Assembly (NCBI GenBank): GCA_002309585.1
Contig: DBXN01000105.1
Location: 1 to 28,511, forward strand
Length of the DNA stretch: 28,511 bases
Direction of reading: 5' to 3'
From: Verrucomicrobia bacterium UBA1211
Lineage (GTDB): Bacteria; Verrucomicrobiota; Kiritimatiellia; RFP12; UBA1067
The notes beneath the pieces are model-generated. The model saw only the letters and a list, made by a program, of their open reading frames with translations, made no database searches and was not told the origin of the DNA. The translations under genes were made by a program, and so were the position numbers. Of this stretch, positions 7,857-14,711 are shown one piece after another (within the stretch, counting starts at the first letter, position 1; every line of letters starts with the position of its first letter).

Positions 7857-8816
7857 GTGTCCGCCATGGACCATGTTCTGCGTTACGGGGACCGCGCGAT
7901 GGCCACAACCTTCGAGTTGATGGTCTTCGACGAGGAACCCCGTATCGCGGAGAGCGCGGCGACGCAGGTCTTCGCGCTCATCGACCGGGTCGAGGCGCAG
8001 ATCAGCCGCTTCCAGGATGTGAGCGAGGTGGCGATGATCAGCCGGCTCAAACCGGGCGAGGTCTACCAGGTGGACAAAGAGGTGATGGACCTGCTGCTGA
8101 TCGCGACGGAGATCTGCGCGGCGACCGGCGGCGCGTTCGACGTGACCGTCGGGACCGTGATGGACGCGCTCCGCAAGGTGAACCACCGGTGGGGCGCCTT
8201 GACGGAGGAGGAGCGGCAGGATGCCCTGGCCGCCTGCGGGATGAACCGCCTGATCCTCGACCCGGACCACTTCAAGGTCTCGGTCAAGCCCGACCGGCTG
8301 GGAAGGCCTACGCCGCTCCAGCTGGACTTCGGGGCGATCGGGAAGGGGTTTGCGATCGATCTGGCGTGCGAGATGCTGGAACGCGATTGGGAGATGGAGA
8401 ACTTTCTCCTGCACGGCGGAACCAGCACGGTAGCCGCGCGCGGCTCGATGGGCGACGGCGGCGAGGGGTGGACGGTGACCGTCGGGGGCGACTGGCGGAT
8501 CCGCGCCGGGATTGAGGCCCTCCGGATCTCGACGGGTGCGATCAGCGGATCGGGCTTCGAGGAACAGGGGTTTCACGTGGTCGATCCCCGGCAGGGTGTC
8601 GCGGCGGCGCGGCACGCGGGTGCCTGGTCCTACGCCGAGAGCGCGGCGTGGGCGGACGGATTGTCCACCGCCTTTCTGGGCATGGATTGGAAGGAGATTG
8701 AAGCCGCCTGCGAGGCGTGTCCCGGTTGCGGGGCACTCGTCGTGCGGGACCAGGCGGCATGGTTGGATCGCGTGCGGCGTCCCGTCCGTACCTGCGGCGC
8801 GTTTCCGCGGCACTAA
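7857..8816 (+). CDS. apbE: FAD:protein FMN transferase (ApbE family)
   Basis: This is a 319-residue protein. ApbE hallmarks appear in order: MATTFELMVF, a SRFQDVSEV segment, TGGAFDVTVG, LDFGAIGKGFAID, HGGTSTVAA, the HVVDPRQG segment and WADGLSTAF with the Mg-binding Asp. The enzyme moves FMN from FAD onto a Thr or Ser of a partner protein. A GTG start at 7857 is chosen because GGAAGGAG (7839-7846) lies ten bases upstream; an ATG at 7866 would be too far. There is no signal peptide or lipobox, unlike most exported ApbE proteins, so this copy looks cytosolic. I found no D-x-[ST]-G-A-[ST]-type acceptor motif in the neighbouring proteins, so its target is probably elsewhere or uses a divergent site. 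It is seven bases after the cytochrome gene and surely co-expressed with it. Confidence 0.92.
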   Translation: MSAMDHVLRYGDRAMATTFELMVFDEEPRIAESAATQVFALIDRVEAQISRFQDVSEVAMISRLKPGEVYQVDKEVMDLLLIATEICAATGGAFDVTVGTVMDALRKVNHRWGALTEEERQDALAACGMNRLILDPDHFKVSVKPDRLGRPTPLQLDFGAIGKGFAIDLACEMLERDWEMENFLLHGGTSTVAARGSMGDGGEGWTVTVGGDWRIRAGIEALRISTGAISGSGFEEQGFHVVDPRQGVAAARHAGAWSYAESAAWADGLSTAFLGMDWKEIEAACEACPGCGALVVRDQAAWLDRVRRPVRTCGAFPRH

Positions 8817-8870
8817 AAACGCATCTGTTTCGTTACCTCCGTGTGGGGGAACGGTGGGGGAAGAAGACAA

Positions 8871-8886
8871 CGGTCCGGGTGGACCG
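8871..8886 (+). promoter_or_regulatory. Hairpin just upstream of the discoidin-like gene's ribosome site
   Basis: A perfect 6-bp stem, CGGTCC / GGACCG, with a GGGT loop ends four bases before the AAGGAG ribosome site of the next gene. It may influence translation or mRNA ends, but there is no T-run and chance occurrence cannot be excluded. Confidence 0.3.
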
Positions 8887-8903
8887 AAAGAAAGGAGCAA
8901 ACT

Positions 8904-9557
8904 ATGAAACTCAATGGAATGATGATGACTGCGTTGATGGCGGGCATCGCGGCGGTCGCCGCGGCTGGCCAGTTGAAGATCGAACTTCCGAAACCGCAAT
9001 TCACGGGTACGCCGAAGGATATCCGCTCTCCGAACCTGGAGCCGGCGCGCAATGGTAAGCCGCGTCCGCCGATCGTGGTTCCGGATGGGTGCGACCAGGT
9101 GCTCTCCCGCGACTGCAAGGTGACGTCCAGCGACTCCGAACCGATCATCGGCGAGCTGTCCTACATCACCGACGGCGACAAGGAACACGATGCCGCGACC
9201 TACGTCGAGCTGGGGCCTGGCGTCCAGTGGGTCCAGATCGACCTTGGCGCGGAGAAGGAAATCTACGCCGCCTGCGTGTGGCACTACCACGGCGAAGCGC
9301 GCGTGTATCGTGACGTGATCTGCCAGATCTCGAACGATCCCGACTTCATCGACGGCGTGACGACCGTGTTCAACAACGACCACGACAACAGCGCCAAGAT
9401 CGCCGCCGGCAAGGACAAAGAGTACATCGAGACCAACGAGGGCCGTCCCTTCGCCTGCAAAGGTACCAAGGGCCGTTATGTCCGGTTCTACAGCCGCGGC
9501 AACACCTCGAACGAGATGAACCACTACACCGAGATCGAGGTCTTCGGCAAGAAATAA
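8904..9557 (+). CDS. Small exported protein with F5/8 type C (discoidin-like) domain
   Basis: This is a 217-residue protein. The start at 8904 follows AAAGGAG and gives a signal peptide (MKLNGMMMTALMAGIAAVAAA); the longer in-frame extension back to 8841 is rejected. The mature part carries discoidin/galactose-binding-like signatures: WVQIDLGAEKEI in the middle and GRYVRFYSRG with a closing TEIEVFG near the C-terminus. The region between them, with YRDVICQISNDPDF, matches the family's loop describing displaced strands. Such domains bind carbohydrate or other surface ligands and have no enzymatic residues of their own. It is the last gene before the terminator and may be a periplasmic or surface binding partner of the redox operon. 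Its role is otherwise unknown. Confidence 0.8.
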   Translation: MKLNGMMMTALMAGIAAVAAAGQLKIELPKPQFTGTPKDIRSPNLEPARNGKPRPPIVVPDGCDQVLSRDCKVTSSDSEPIIGELSYITDGDKEHDAATYVELGPGVQWVQIDLGAEKEIYAACVWHYHGEARVYRDVICQISNDPDFIDGVTTVFNNDHDNSAKIAAGKDKEYIETNEGRPFACKGTKGRYVRFYSRGNTSNEMNHYTEIEVFGKK

Positions 9558-9585
9558 GCGGTTCGTATCGCAGGTTGAATCAAAA

Positions 9586-9616
9586 GGGGACCGTCCGTCA
9601 GGGCGGTCCCTTTTTT
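9586..9616 (+). terminator. Bidirectional intrinsic terminator between convergent operons
   Basis: The 10-bp stem GGGACCGTCC / GGGCGGTCCC has one G-T wobble, a GTCA loop and is followed by TTTTTT. On the opposite strand the same stem is followed by CTTTTGATT, so it can also stop the minus-strand GH76 operon that converges on it. Confidence 0.85.
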
Positions 9617-9622
9617 GCCGTA

Positions 9623-9693
9623 CGGCTCACCCGGAGGGTTCGCCTCACCGGAGGGTTCGTCAAATGGTAGGGCGAGCCGTCCCCGGCGAGCCG
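9623..9693. repeat. Intergenic cluster of tandem and inverted short repeats
   Basis: Two near-identical units, CTCACCCGGAGGGTTCG (9626-9642) and CTCACCGGAGGGTTCG (9644-9659), stand in tandem and differ by one C. They are followed by two copies of GGCGAGCCG (9671-9679 and 9685-9693). The first of these pairs with CGGCTCACC at 9623-9631 (8 of 9), so the block can fold into a long stem-loop. It lies between two convergent operons and contains no gene. This is typical of a dispersed intergenic repeat family, though only one block is seen here. Confidence 0.5.
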
Positions 9694-9721
9694 CAGATTG
9701 AATGGAATGACGTAGAGCCGG

Positions 9722-10804
9722 TTATTTCAGCCCGCTCGCCAGGATGAGCAGAACCACGGCAGATGCGGCGGTCTGGCATTCGATGGCCATCTGGTCGGGC
9801 GGACGGCGGGACCAGTCGGGTCCGATCAGCCCATCGGACGCTCTGCGGTTATCCCAGGCGGTCTGGGCGTTCTTCTTCAGGAAGGCGGCGAAGGTTTCGT
9901 TCTCCGGCAGCCGGGCGAGTTCCGTCAGATACCGGACGGCGATCCCTTTGAAGGCGCCGCCGTCCCCCTGGCCCTCTCCGCGAAGCGTCCCCCGCGGGGC
10001 AAGGTATTTGCAGAGGAATGCTGCGGCGGTGCGGGCGTCCTGCAGGTAATCCGGTTGTTGGGTTTGGCGATAGAGCCGCAACGCCGCGCCGATGAAGGTT
10101 CCTTGGTTGTAGGTGAAGCACATGGGGGCGACCCGGTGACGGCGGTTGATGTTGTCGCGGACCGCGCCGGTTTCGGCATTGAACAAGGTCTTGCGTAACC
10201 AGGCGTAGAGTTCGGTCGCCTGCGTCACATAGCGGTTCTCATGGGTCAAGTCGGCCAGTTCCATCGCGGTGATGATGGCAGGACCGTTGACGCAGGCGTT
10301 TTTCGAGGTGTGCTCATCGGAGCGCCACCAGAATCCGCCGCCCAGCTGGCTGTCGGATTCCCGGACGGAGAGATCGTCGAAGACCCGTTTCGCCCGCTGG
10401 AGGAAACGCTCCTCATGCGTGATGCGGTAGGCGCGGGTACAGGCGATGGTCCACCAGCAGATGTCGTCATTGTACGGATTCCGTTTCCAATAGCGGTGGC
10501 GGGCGAGGAAGGCGTCAAAGAGATCGGTGACCCGCCGTTTGTCCTCCGCATCGTTGAAATGTTCCGCCGCATCCATCGCGCAATCCCAGACTTGGGCGGT
10601 CAGCCAGAAATCCAGGGGCGGCCGGGGACGGTCCTTCACTTTGTTGAACAGATGGGATTCGGGGTTCCAATAGGCGGCGCAGAAGGCGCGCCACGCCGTG
10701 CGCGCCCGGGCGGCGGGGGTGTCTTCGGGGGCGGTGTCATCGGCCCACGCGAAGCGGGGAAGGGCGGCGCCCAGCAGAAGCGGAAGAAAGTCTCGTCTTG
10801 TCAT
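9722..10804 (-). CDS. Exported GH76-like glycoside hydrolase ((alpha/alpha)6 barrel)
   Basis: This is a 360-residue protein with an N-terminal twin-arginine-like signal, TRRDFLPLLLGAALPRFAWA. The hallmark Asp-Asp pair of family 76 (endo-alpha-1,6-mannanases) is seen as YNDDICWW, D113-D114. A later FTYNQGTFIGAALRLY segment matches the family's conserved helix, and repeated aromatic helices fit the six-hairpin toroid. Related GH88/GH105-type barrels lack the DD pair. The likely job is cleavage of an alpha-mannan or similar polymer outside the cytoplasm. Its start overlaps the stop of the DUF456 gene in ATGA, so translation is coupled. Exact substrate specificity cannot be read from the sequence. 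Confidence 0.8.
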   Translation of the reverse strand: MTRRDFLPLLLGAALPRFAWADDTAPEDTPAARARTAWRAFCAAYWNPESHLFNKVKDRPRPPLDFWLTAQVWDCAMDAAEHFNDAEDKRRVTDLFDAFLARHRYWKRNPYNDDICWWTIACTRAYRITHEERFLQRAKRVFDDLSVRESDSQLGGGFWWRSDEHTSKNACVNGPAIITAMELADLTHENRYVTQATELYAWLRKTLFNAETGAVRDNINRRHRVAPMCFTYNQGTFIGAALRLYRQTQQPDYLQDARTAAAFLCKYLAPRGTLRGEGQGDGGAFKGIAVRYLTELARLPENETFAAFLKKNAQTAWDNRRASDGLIGPDWSRRPPDQMAIECQTAASAVVLLILASGLK

Positions 10805-11289
10805 GTGTAACTCCTCATTAGCAGATATATGAATGTTGCGGTGAAGATGGCGCAGAGAATCACTTTGATCGCCGCGCCGCAGATGAAGCCGAGGAAGGCT
10901 CCGAATCCCGCGCGAACGGCATCGGTCCCCTTTTTGCCCCCGATCCCTTCACCGAGGACGGCGCCAATGAAGGGGCCGACCAACAGACCGACCGGGAAGG
11001 CGGTGAGACCGAAAAGGGTTCCGGCGAAACATCCCCAGACACCCCACTTCCCGCCGCCGAACTTCTTGACGCCCATCGAGGGCACCACGTAATCGGCGAT
11101 GGTCACGGCCAGTGTGGCGACGAGCGCGGCGAAAAGAAACGGATAGGGAAGGTCGACCCGTTGCGTTGCATGCAGCGCCCAAAGCGCCAGATAGGCCAGC
11201 GGGGGGCCGGGGATGACGGGAATCACGCTGCCGACGAAACCCAGCAGCAGCAAAACGATTCCAGCGCAATACAAGAGGTAGTCGGTCAT
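10801..11289 (-). CDS. DUF456 family membrane protein
   Basis: This 162-residue protein is almost entirely hydrophobic, with about four to five transmembrane segments. DUF456 signatures are visible: GFVGSVIPVIPGPPLAYLAL near the N-terminus, DYVVPSMGVKKFGGGKWG in the middle, and GPFIGAVLGEGIGG with FGAFLGFICG toward the end. The glycine-rich repeats resemble glycine-zipper membrane proteins. Function is unknown for the family. Its start overlaps the HAD gene's stop, and its stop overlaps the GH76 start, both in ATGA, so the three are made together. No catalytic residues are evident. Confidence 0.85.
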   Translation of the reverse strand: MTDYLLYCAGIVLLLLGFVGSVIPVIPGPPLAYLALWALHATQRVDLPYPFLFAALVATLAVTIADYVVPSMGVKKFGGGKWGVWGCFAGTLFGLTAFPVGLLVGPFIGAVLGEGIGGKKGTDAVRAGFGAFLGFICGAAIKVILCAIFTATFIYLLMRSYT

Positions 11290-11969
11290 CGGACGGTGGT
11301 TGGGATGAGGGTTTGGATGGTTTGGAGGGAACGGTCGATGGCGGAGAAGTCCGGCAGAACTGCATCGGCGCCCGCAACTTGGAGCTCCTCGACAGAGATC
11401 CAGCCGGAACCGACGGCCAGTGCCTTCAGACCGTTGCGGTGGGCGGCTTCGATGTCGCGCGGCGTATCGCCGACGAGAAGGGCGGGGAATGTGTCGGGCG
11501 GGAGTCGCGAGAGCGCCAGCCGGGTGATGGTGTTGCGGTCTGGATCCTCATCCCCGTAGCCGCCGAACGTGAAACAGTCGTCCACACCCGCGTGACGGAC
11601 CTTCATCCAGGCCGTCGCGCGGACGTTACCCGTGACAAGGCCCAGCGCTATCCCGCGGGCGGTGAGGGCCCGGAGCAGTTCAGGAACGCCGGGATAGACA
11701 TGGGGCGGGGTGGCGGTCAACCCCTCCTCCAAATGGTGGGCGAGGAGAAAGGCGAAGTGTTCTTCACGGGCGGGGGTTGAGGGAACGCCGCACTGTTCGG
11801 CCATCGCCCGGACCACGCCGAGATCGGTCGCCCCGATGAACGAGATCGAGGCCATGTCGGGATACGCCACGCCATACGCGGCGCGGAAGGCGCGGTCAAA
11901 CGCGCCGCGCCCCACGCCGCGCGCGTGAAGAAGGGTACCGTCTATATCGAAGAGGATCGCCGGTCGCAT
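11286..11969 (-). CDS. HAD-superfamily hydrolase, phosphoglycolate phosphatase-like
   Basis: This is a 227-residue protein. The start at 11969 gives MRPAILFDIDGTLL, with nucleophile D8 and acid/base D10; the longer in-frame extension upstream is a hydrophobic stretch across the promoter and is rejected. Motif II appears as LVTGN and motif IV as LLVGDTPRD. The cap is helical, with FIGATD, as in the phosphoglycolate phosphatase/beta-phosphoglucomutase group. It probably dephosphorylates a small phosphorylated metabolite in the cytoplasm. It is the first gene of an ATGA-linked three-gene unit and has a weak ribosome site, AGGGA. The substrate cannot be named. Confidence 0.88.
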   Translation of the reverse strand: MRPAILFDIDGTLLHARGVGRGAFDRAFRAAYGVAYPDMASISFIGATDLGVVRAMAEQCGVPSTPAREEHFAFLLAHHLEEGLTATPPHVYPGVPELLRALTARGIALGLVTGNVRATAWMKVRHAGVDDCFTFGGYGDEDPDRNTITRLALSRLPPDTFPALLVGDTPRDIEAAHRNGLKALAVGSGWISVEELQVAGADAVLPDFSAIDRSLQTIQTLIPTTVR

Positions 11970-11991
11970 AAAGTTTCCCTGTTGAAGCGGG

Positions 11992-12020
11992 TTGATTCCT
12001 TTTCGTAAAAAGAATACAAT
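11992..12020 (+). promoter_or_regulatory. Sigma-70-like promoter for the aldo/keto reductase gene
   Basis: TTGATT (11992-11997) and TACAAT (12015-12020) are separated by exactly 17 bases, in a locally AT-rich 92-base divergent region. The ribosome site AGGAAAGG (12043-12050) and the ATG at 12062 follow. This is the best promoter match in the window. Confidence 0.55.
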
Positions 12021-12024
12021 GCGC

Positions 12025-12033
12025 AGTATAACA
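12025..12033 (-). promoter_or_regulatory. Extended -10 promoter for the HAD-DUF456-GH76 unit
   Basis: On the minus strand the sequence reads TG-T-TATACT, a perfect extended -10 element, without a good -35 box. A start about seven bases downstream would give a leader of roughly 50 bases before the HAD gene. It overlaps the region where the divergent plus-strand promoter starts transcription. Confidence 0.4.
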
Positions 12034-12061
12034 AAACTGAAACAGGAAAGGGTAGTCATTC

Positions 12062-12979
12062 ATGCAAAAAGTTCAACGACGTGATTTTCTGAAATGGACC
12101 GCAGCGGGTACCGTCGCGCCGGCTGCCGGTTTGGCCCCGACTGCCGCTCCGGCGGAGAAGGCCGCTGCCCCGGCGGGAAAGTTTTCCGCCTATGAGCGTG
12201 TCACACTGGGGAAGACCGGCATCAAGCCCTCCCGGCTCTCGTTCGGGACCGGGGTCCGTTCCTTCAATCGGAATTCCGAAATCCTCCGCAAGGGGGGACG
12301 CGACTATGCGGTGAAAGTGGTTCGCGCCGCCTACGAACGGGGTGTCCGCTGTTTTGATATGGCCGATCTTTACGGATCCCATCAGTTCGTCGCCGAGGCG
12401 TTGGCCCCCTTCCCGCGTGACAGTTATGTCCTTTTTTCGAAGATCTGGTGGCGGGGCGGCGGAGTTCCGGATGCCGACAAGGGCACCCCCGATGTGCTCG
12501 TTGATCGGTTTCTGCGCGAGCTGAAAACCGATTATGTCGACCTGGTCCATCTGCACTGCGTCGATAACGGCACCTGGCCTCAAGATCTCGCTTCGCAGAT
12601 GGAGACGCTGGAGAAGGTGAAAAAGGCGGGCAAGATCCGCGCGCACGGCATTTCGATCCACGCGTTCAGCGCGCTCCATGCCGCGCCGGGCGTGGAGTGG
12701 TTGGATGCGGTCCATGTCCGGATCAACCCCTTCGGGAGCAAGATGGCCGGGCCGGTCGATAAGAACATGGAGGAGATCACGAAGCTCCACGGGGAGGGGA
12801 AGGGAATCATCGCCATGAAGGTTATCGGCGAGGGGGATTTCTCGAAGGACTCCGACAAGATCAACCAGTCGCTCTCCTTCCTGCTCAAGAGCGGGGTGAT
12901 CGATGTGCTCAACATCGGGTTCGTCTCTGTGGAGGAGGTCGACGATATCGCCCGTCGGATCGCCGCGATCGACAAATGA
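12062..12979 (+). CDS. Tat-exported aldo/keto reductase
   Basis: This is a 305-residue protein. It opens with a twin-arginine motif, QRRDFLKWTAAG, then an Ala/Pro-rich linker, and the aldo/keto reductase barrel from about residue 45 (TLGKTGIKPSRLSFGTG). The catalytic tetrad is visible: Asp and Tyr in FDMADLYGSH, Lys in LFSKIW, and His in VHLHC. The barrel ends near GFVSVEEVDDI. The family reduces aldehydes, ketones or keto sugars with NADPH; export through Tat would require the cofactor to be loaded in the cytoplasm. The Shine-Dalgarno and promoter support the start. It is the first gene of a plus-strand run and divergent from the HAD unit. The substrate is unknown; its placement near sugar genes suggests a sugar or keto-sugar. 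Confidence 0.88.
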   Translation: MQKVQRRDFLKWTAAGTVAPAAGLAPTAAPAEKAAAPAGKFSAYERVTLGKTGIKPSRLSFGTGVRSFNRNSEILRKGGRDYAVKVVRAAYERGVRCFDMADLYGSHQFVAEALAPFPRDSYVLFSKIWWRGGGVPDADKGTPDVLVDRFLRELKTDYVDLVHLHCVDNGTWPQDLASQMETLEKVKKAGKIRAHGISIHAFSALHAAPGVEWLDAVHVRINPFGSKMAGPVDKNMEEITKLHGEGKGIIAMKVIGEGDFSKDSDKINQSLSFLLKSGVIDVLNIGFVSVEEVDDIARRIAAIDK

Positions 12980-12990
12980 CAGGACGGTTC

Positions 12991-13515
12991 ATGTCCGGTA
13001 AGACGCATATCGTTTGGGCGCTTCTGATGGCCGGGTTCGCGCTCTCCGCCGTTTCCGCGCATGGTGCGACGGAGAGTGACGAGGTTCGTTTCCGGGCCAA
13101 ACGGTTCGCGCCCGCGAAACCCCTTGAAGCTAAGCCGTATCAGCCCGCACGCCAGGCGGAGGTGAAGCGGTTTGAGGCGAAGCCGTTTGAGGCGCGGCCC
13201 TTCACAGGCGGTGCGGGGCGTCCACCCCAGCCGCTCACGGTCCGTCCCTTCACGCCCAAACAGAACGAGATTCCCGATCTTCCGGTTTATGTGGGAAAGC
13301 CCCAGGAGAACAAGCCCTTTGTCGCCAGCCCGAACCAAATCACGGTCCCTTCGGTTCCGCCCGATCCGAAGACGATTGAGGAGAAGAAACCCTTTGTCTC
13401 CGGTGTGAAACAGCGCGAGGACAAGCCGTTTGCGGCCAAGGCGAAGAAAGAGGGGAAGAATCCGTTGCTGACGCCCCGCCAGGGGATCAAAGAGGAAGTG
13501 CATGATGATGAATGA
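12991..13515 (+). CDS. Exported low-complexity protein with repeated K/R-P-F motifs
   Basis: I do not recognise this 174-residue protein. The first 25 residues form a Sec signal peptide (THIVWALLMAGFALSAVSAHG). The rest is rich in Lys, Pro, Ala, Glu and Phe, and carries about ten variants of a short K/R-x-F/Y/L motif followed by small or acidic residues: KRFAPA, KPLEA, KPYQPA, KRFEA, KPFEA, RPFTGG, RPFTPK, KPFVAS, KPFVSG and KPFAAK. No enzymatic motif or membrane anchor is visible, and the mature part is probably disordered. The start at 12991 is preferred over an in-frame ATG at 12976 because AGGA lies six bases before it. It begins 11 bases after the reductase stop and its end overlaps rlmN by 14 bases. 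Confidence 0.72.
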   Translation: MSGKTHIVWALLMAGFALSAVSAHGATESDEVRFRAKRFAPAKPLEAKPYQPARQAEVKRFEAKPFEARPFTGGAGRPPQPLTVRPFTPKQNEIPDLPVYVGKPQENKPFVASPNQITVPSVPPDPKTIEEKKPFVSGVKQREDKPFAAKAKKEGKNPLLTPRQGIKEEVHDDE

Positions 13516-14611
13516 TGCGGTGTCCCCGTGGTCGGTTCCGCCGGCCGATTGGCGGCGGGTCTGCGTGGAAGAGCTGGGGGAGAAGGCGTTTCGCGGAGAC
13601 CAGATCGCATCGGCGCTCTACCGCCAGTTCGCGGAGTCGTGGGAGGAGGTCTCCACCTTACCCGCCGCCCTTCGGCAACGGTTGCAGGAACGGTATCCGC
13701 TCCGTCCGCTGGAGCAGGTCCTGCTGAAGGATTCGGATGACGGTTCCGCCAAACTCCTGCTGGCCTGTCCCTCGGACGGGGAACGGATCGAATCGGTGTT
13801 GATTCCCTCGAAAGGGCGTCTGACGCAATGTGTCTCCTCGCAGGTTGGATGTAATTTTCATTGCGCCTTCTGCGCGAGCGGGATGCTCGGCAAAACGCGG
13901 AATCTCACGGCCGGGGAGATTGTCGGAGAGGTGATGGCCGCCTGCCGTTACCTTCGCGCGAAACAGCCGGATGGGCCTGGCCTCGACGAGAAGGGACGGG
14001 GTAAGACCGAGTTGCCCCGGCCCGGTAACATCGTGGTGATGGGAATGGGTGAACCGTTTGACAACTACGATGAGGTGATCCGGGCGCTGAAGATCCTGAA
14101 TGACCCGAAGGGCCTCGCCATCGGCGCGCGCCACATCACGATCAGCACCTGTGGGGTGGTGCCCGGAATCCGGCGGTTGGCGGAGGAGGGGATACAGTTT
14201 GAATTGTCCGTCTCGCTCCACGCGCCGGACAATCTGCTCCGCGACCAGCTGATGCCCGTCAACAAGATGTGGCCGCTCGATGTTCTCATGCCCGCCTGCA
14301 AAGCCTACACCGAGAAGACCGGGCGAATCATCACCTTTGAGTACACGCTCATCCGTAAATTCAATGACCGGCCGCACCATGCCGACCGGCTGATCGCCCT
14401 GTTGCAGCGGTTGCCGTGCAAGGTCAATCTGATTCCCCTCAGTCCGGTTGAGGAGTTCAGCGGCCGCCGTCCCGAAAGCGGGGATTGCAAGGCGTTCCTG
14501 GACCGTCTGCTTCAGGCAAAGATCAACACGACGCTCCGCTTCTCGCGCGGGAAAGATGTCGACGCGGCGTGCGGGCAGCTGAGGCTGCGAAAACGGGTTG
14601 ATGAGCGTTGA
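13502..14611 (+). CDS. rlmN: 23S rRNA (adenine-2503-C2) methyltransferase RlmN
   Basis: This is a 369-residue radical SAM enzyme that methylates A2503 of 23S rRNA (and A37 of some tRNAs in relatives). The CxxxCxxC cluster motif is C117-NFH-C121-AF-C124. GMGEP follows, then TISTCG and LSVSLHAP, and the C-terminal catalytic Cys in DVDAACGQLR. Between the cluster and GMGEP there is a charged insert of about 15 residues (around GLDEKGRGKTE) that typical RlmN proteins lack. Three tandem ATGs at 13502-13510 follow AGAGGAAG; the first is used here, and the choice changes only two residues. The gene begins inside the end of the K/R-P-F protein gene, so translation is probably coupled. The nature of the enzyme is certain. 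Confidence 0.97.
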   Translation: MMMNDAVSPWSVPPADWRRVCVEELGEKAFRGDQIASALYRQFAESWEEVSTLPAALRQRLQERYPLRPLEQVLLKDSDDGSAKLLLACPSDGERIESVLIPSKGRLTQCVSSQVGCNFHCAFCASGMLGKTRNLTAGEIVGEVMAACRYLRAKQPDGPGLDEKGRGKTELPRPGNIVVMGMGEPFDNYDEVIRALKILNDPKGLAIGARHITISTCGVVPGIRRLAEEGIQFELSVSLHAPDNLLRDQLMPVNKMWPLDVLMPACKAYTEKTGRIITFEYTLIRKFNDRPHHADRLIALLQRLPCKVNLIPLSPVEEFSGRRPESGDCKAFLDRLLQAKINTTLRFSRGKDVDAACGQLRLRKRVDER

Positions 14612-14711
14612 GGGTGTGCGTGACGAAGTGAGGGCCTGAAGTCTGATGGCTGGAGCCAGCGATCGTGCGGTTGAACGGCACGTTATAGACAACCCAAGTC
14701 TACAGGGCGGC

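Noticed and set aside
7824..9524. Minus-strand open frame of 566 residues across apbE and the discoidin-like gene
   Set aside because: It spans two well-supported plus-strand genes with good ribosome sites and the gap between them, and has no recognisable domain.
11970..12059. 30-residue N-terminal extension of the HAD phosphatase
   Set aside because: It reads through the divergent promoter region, and HAD proteins start close to the DxDGT motif as seen from 11969.
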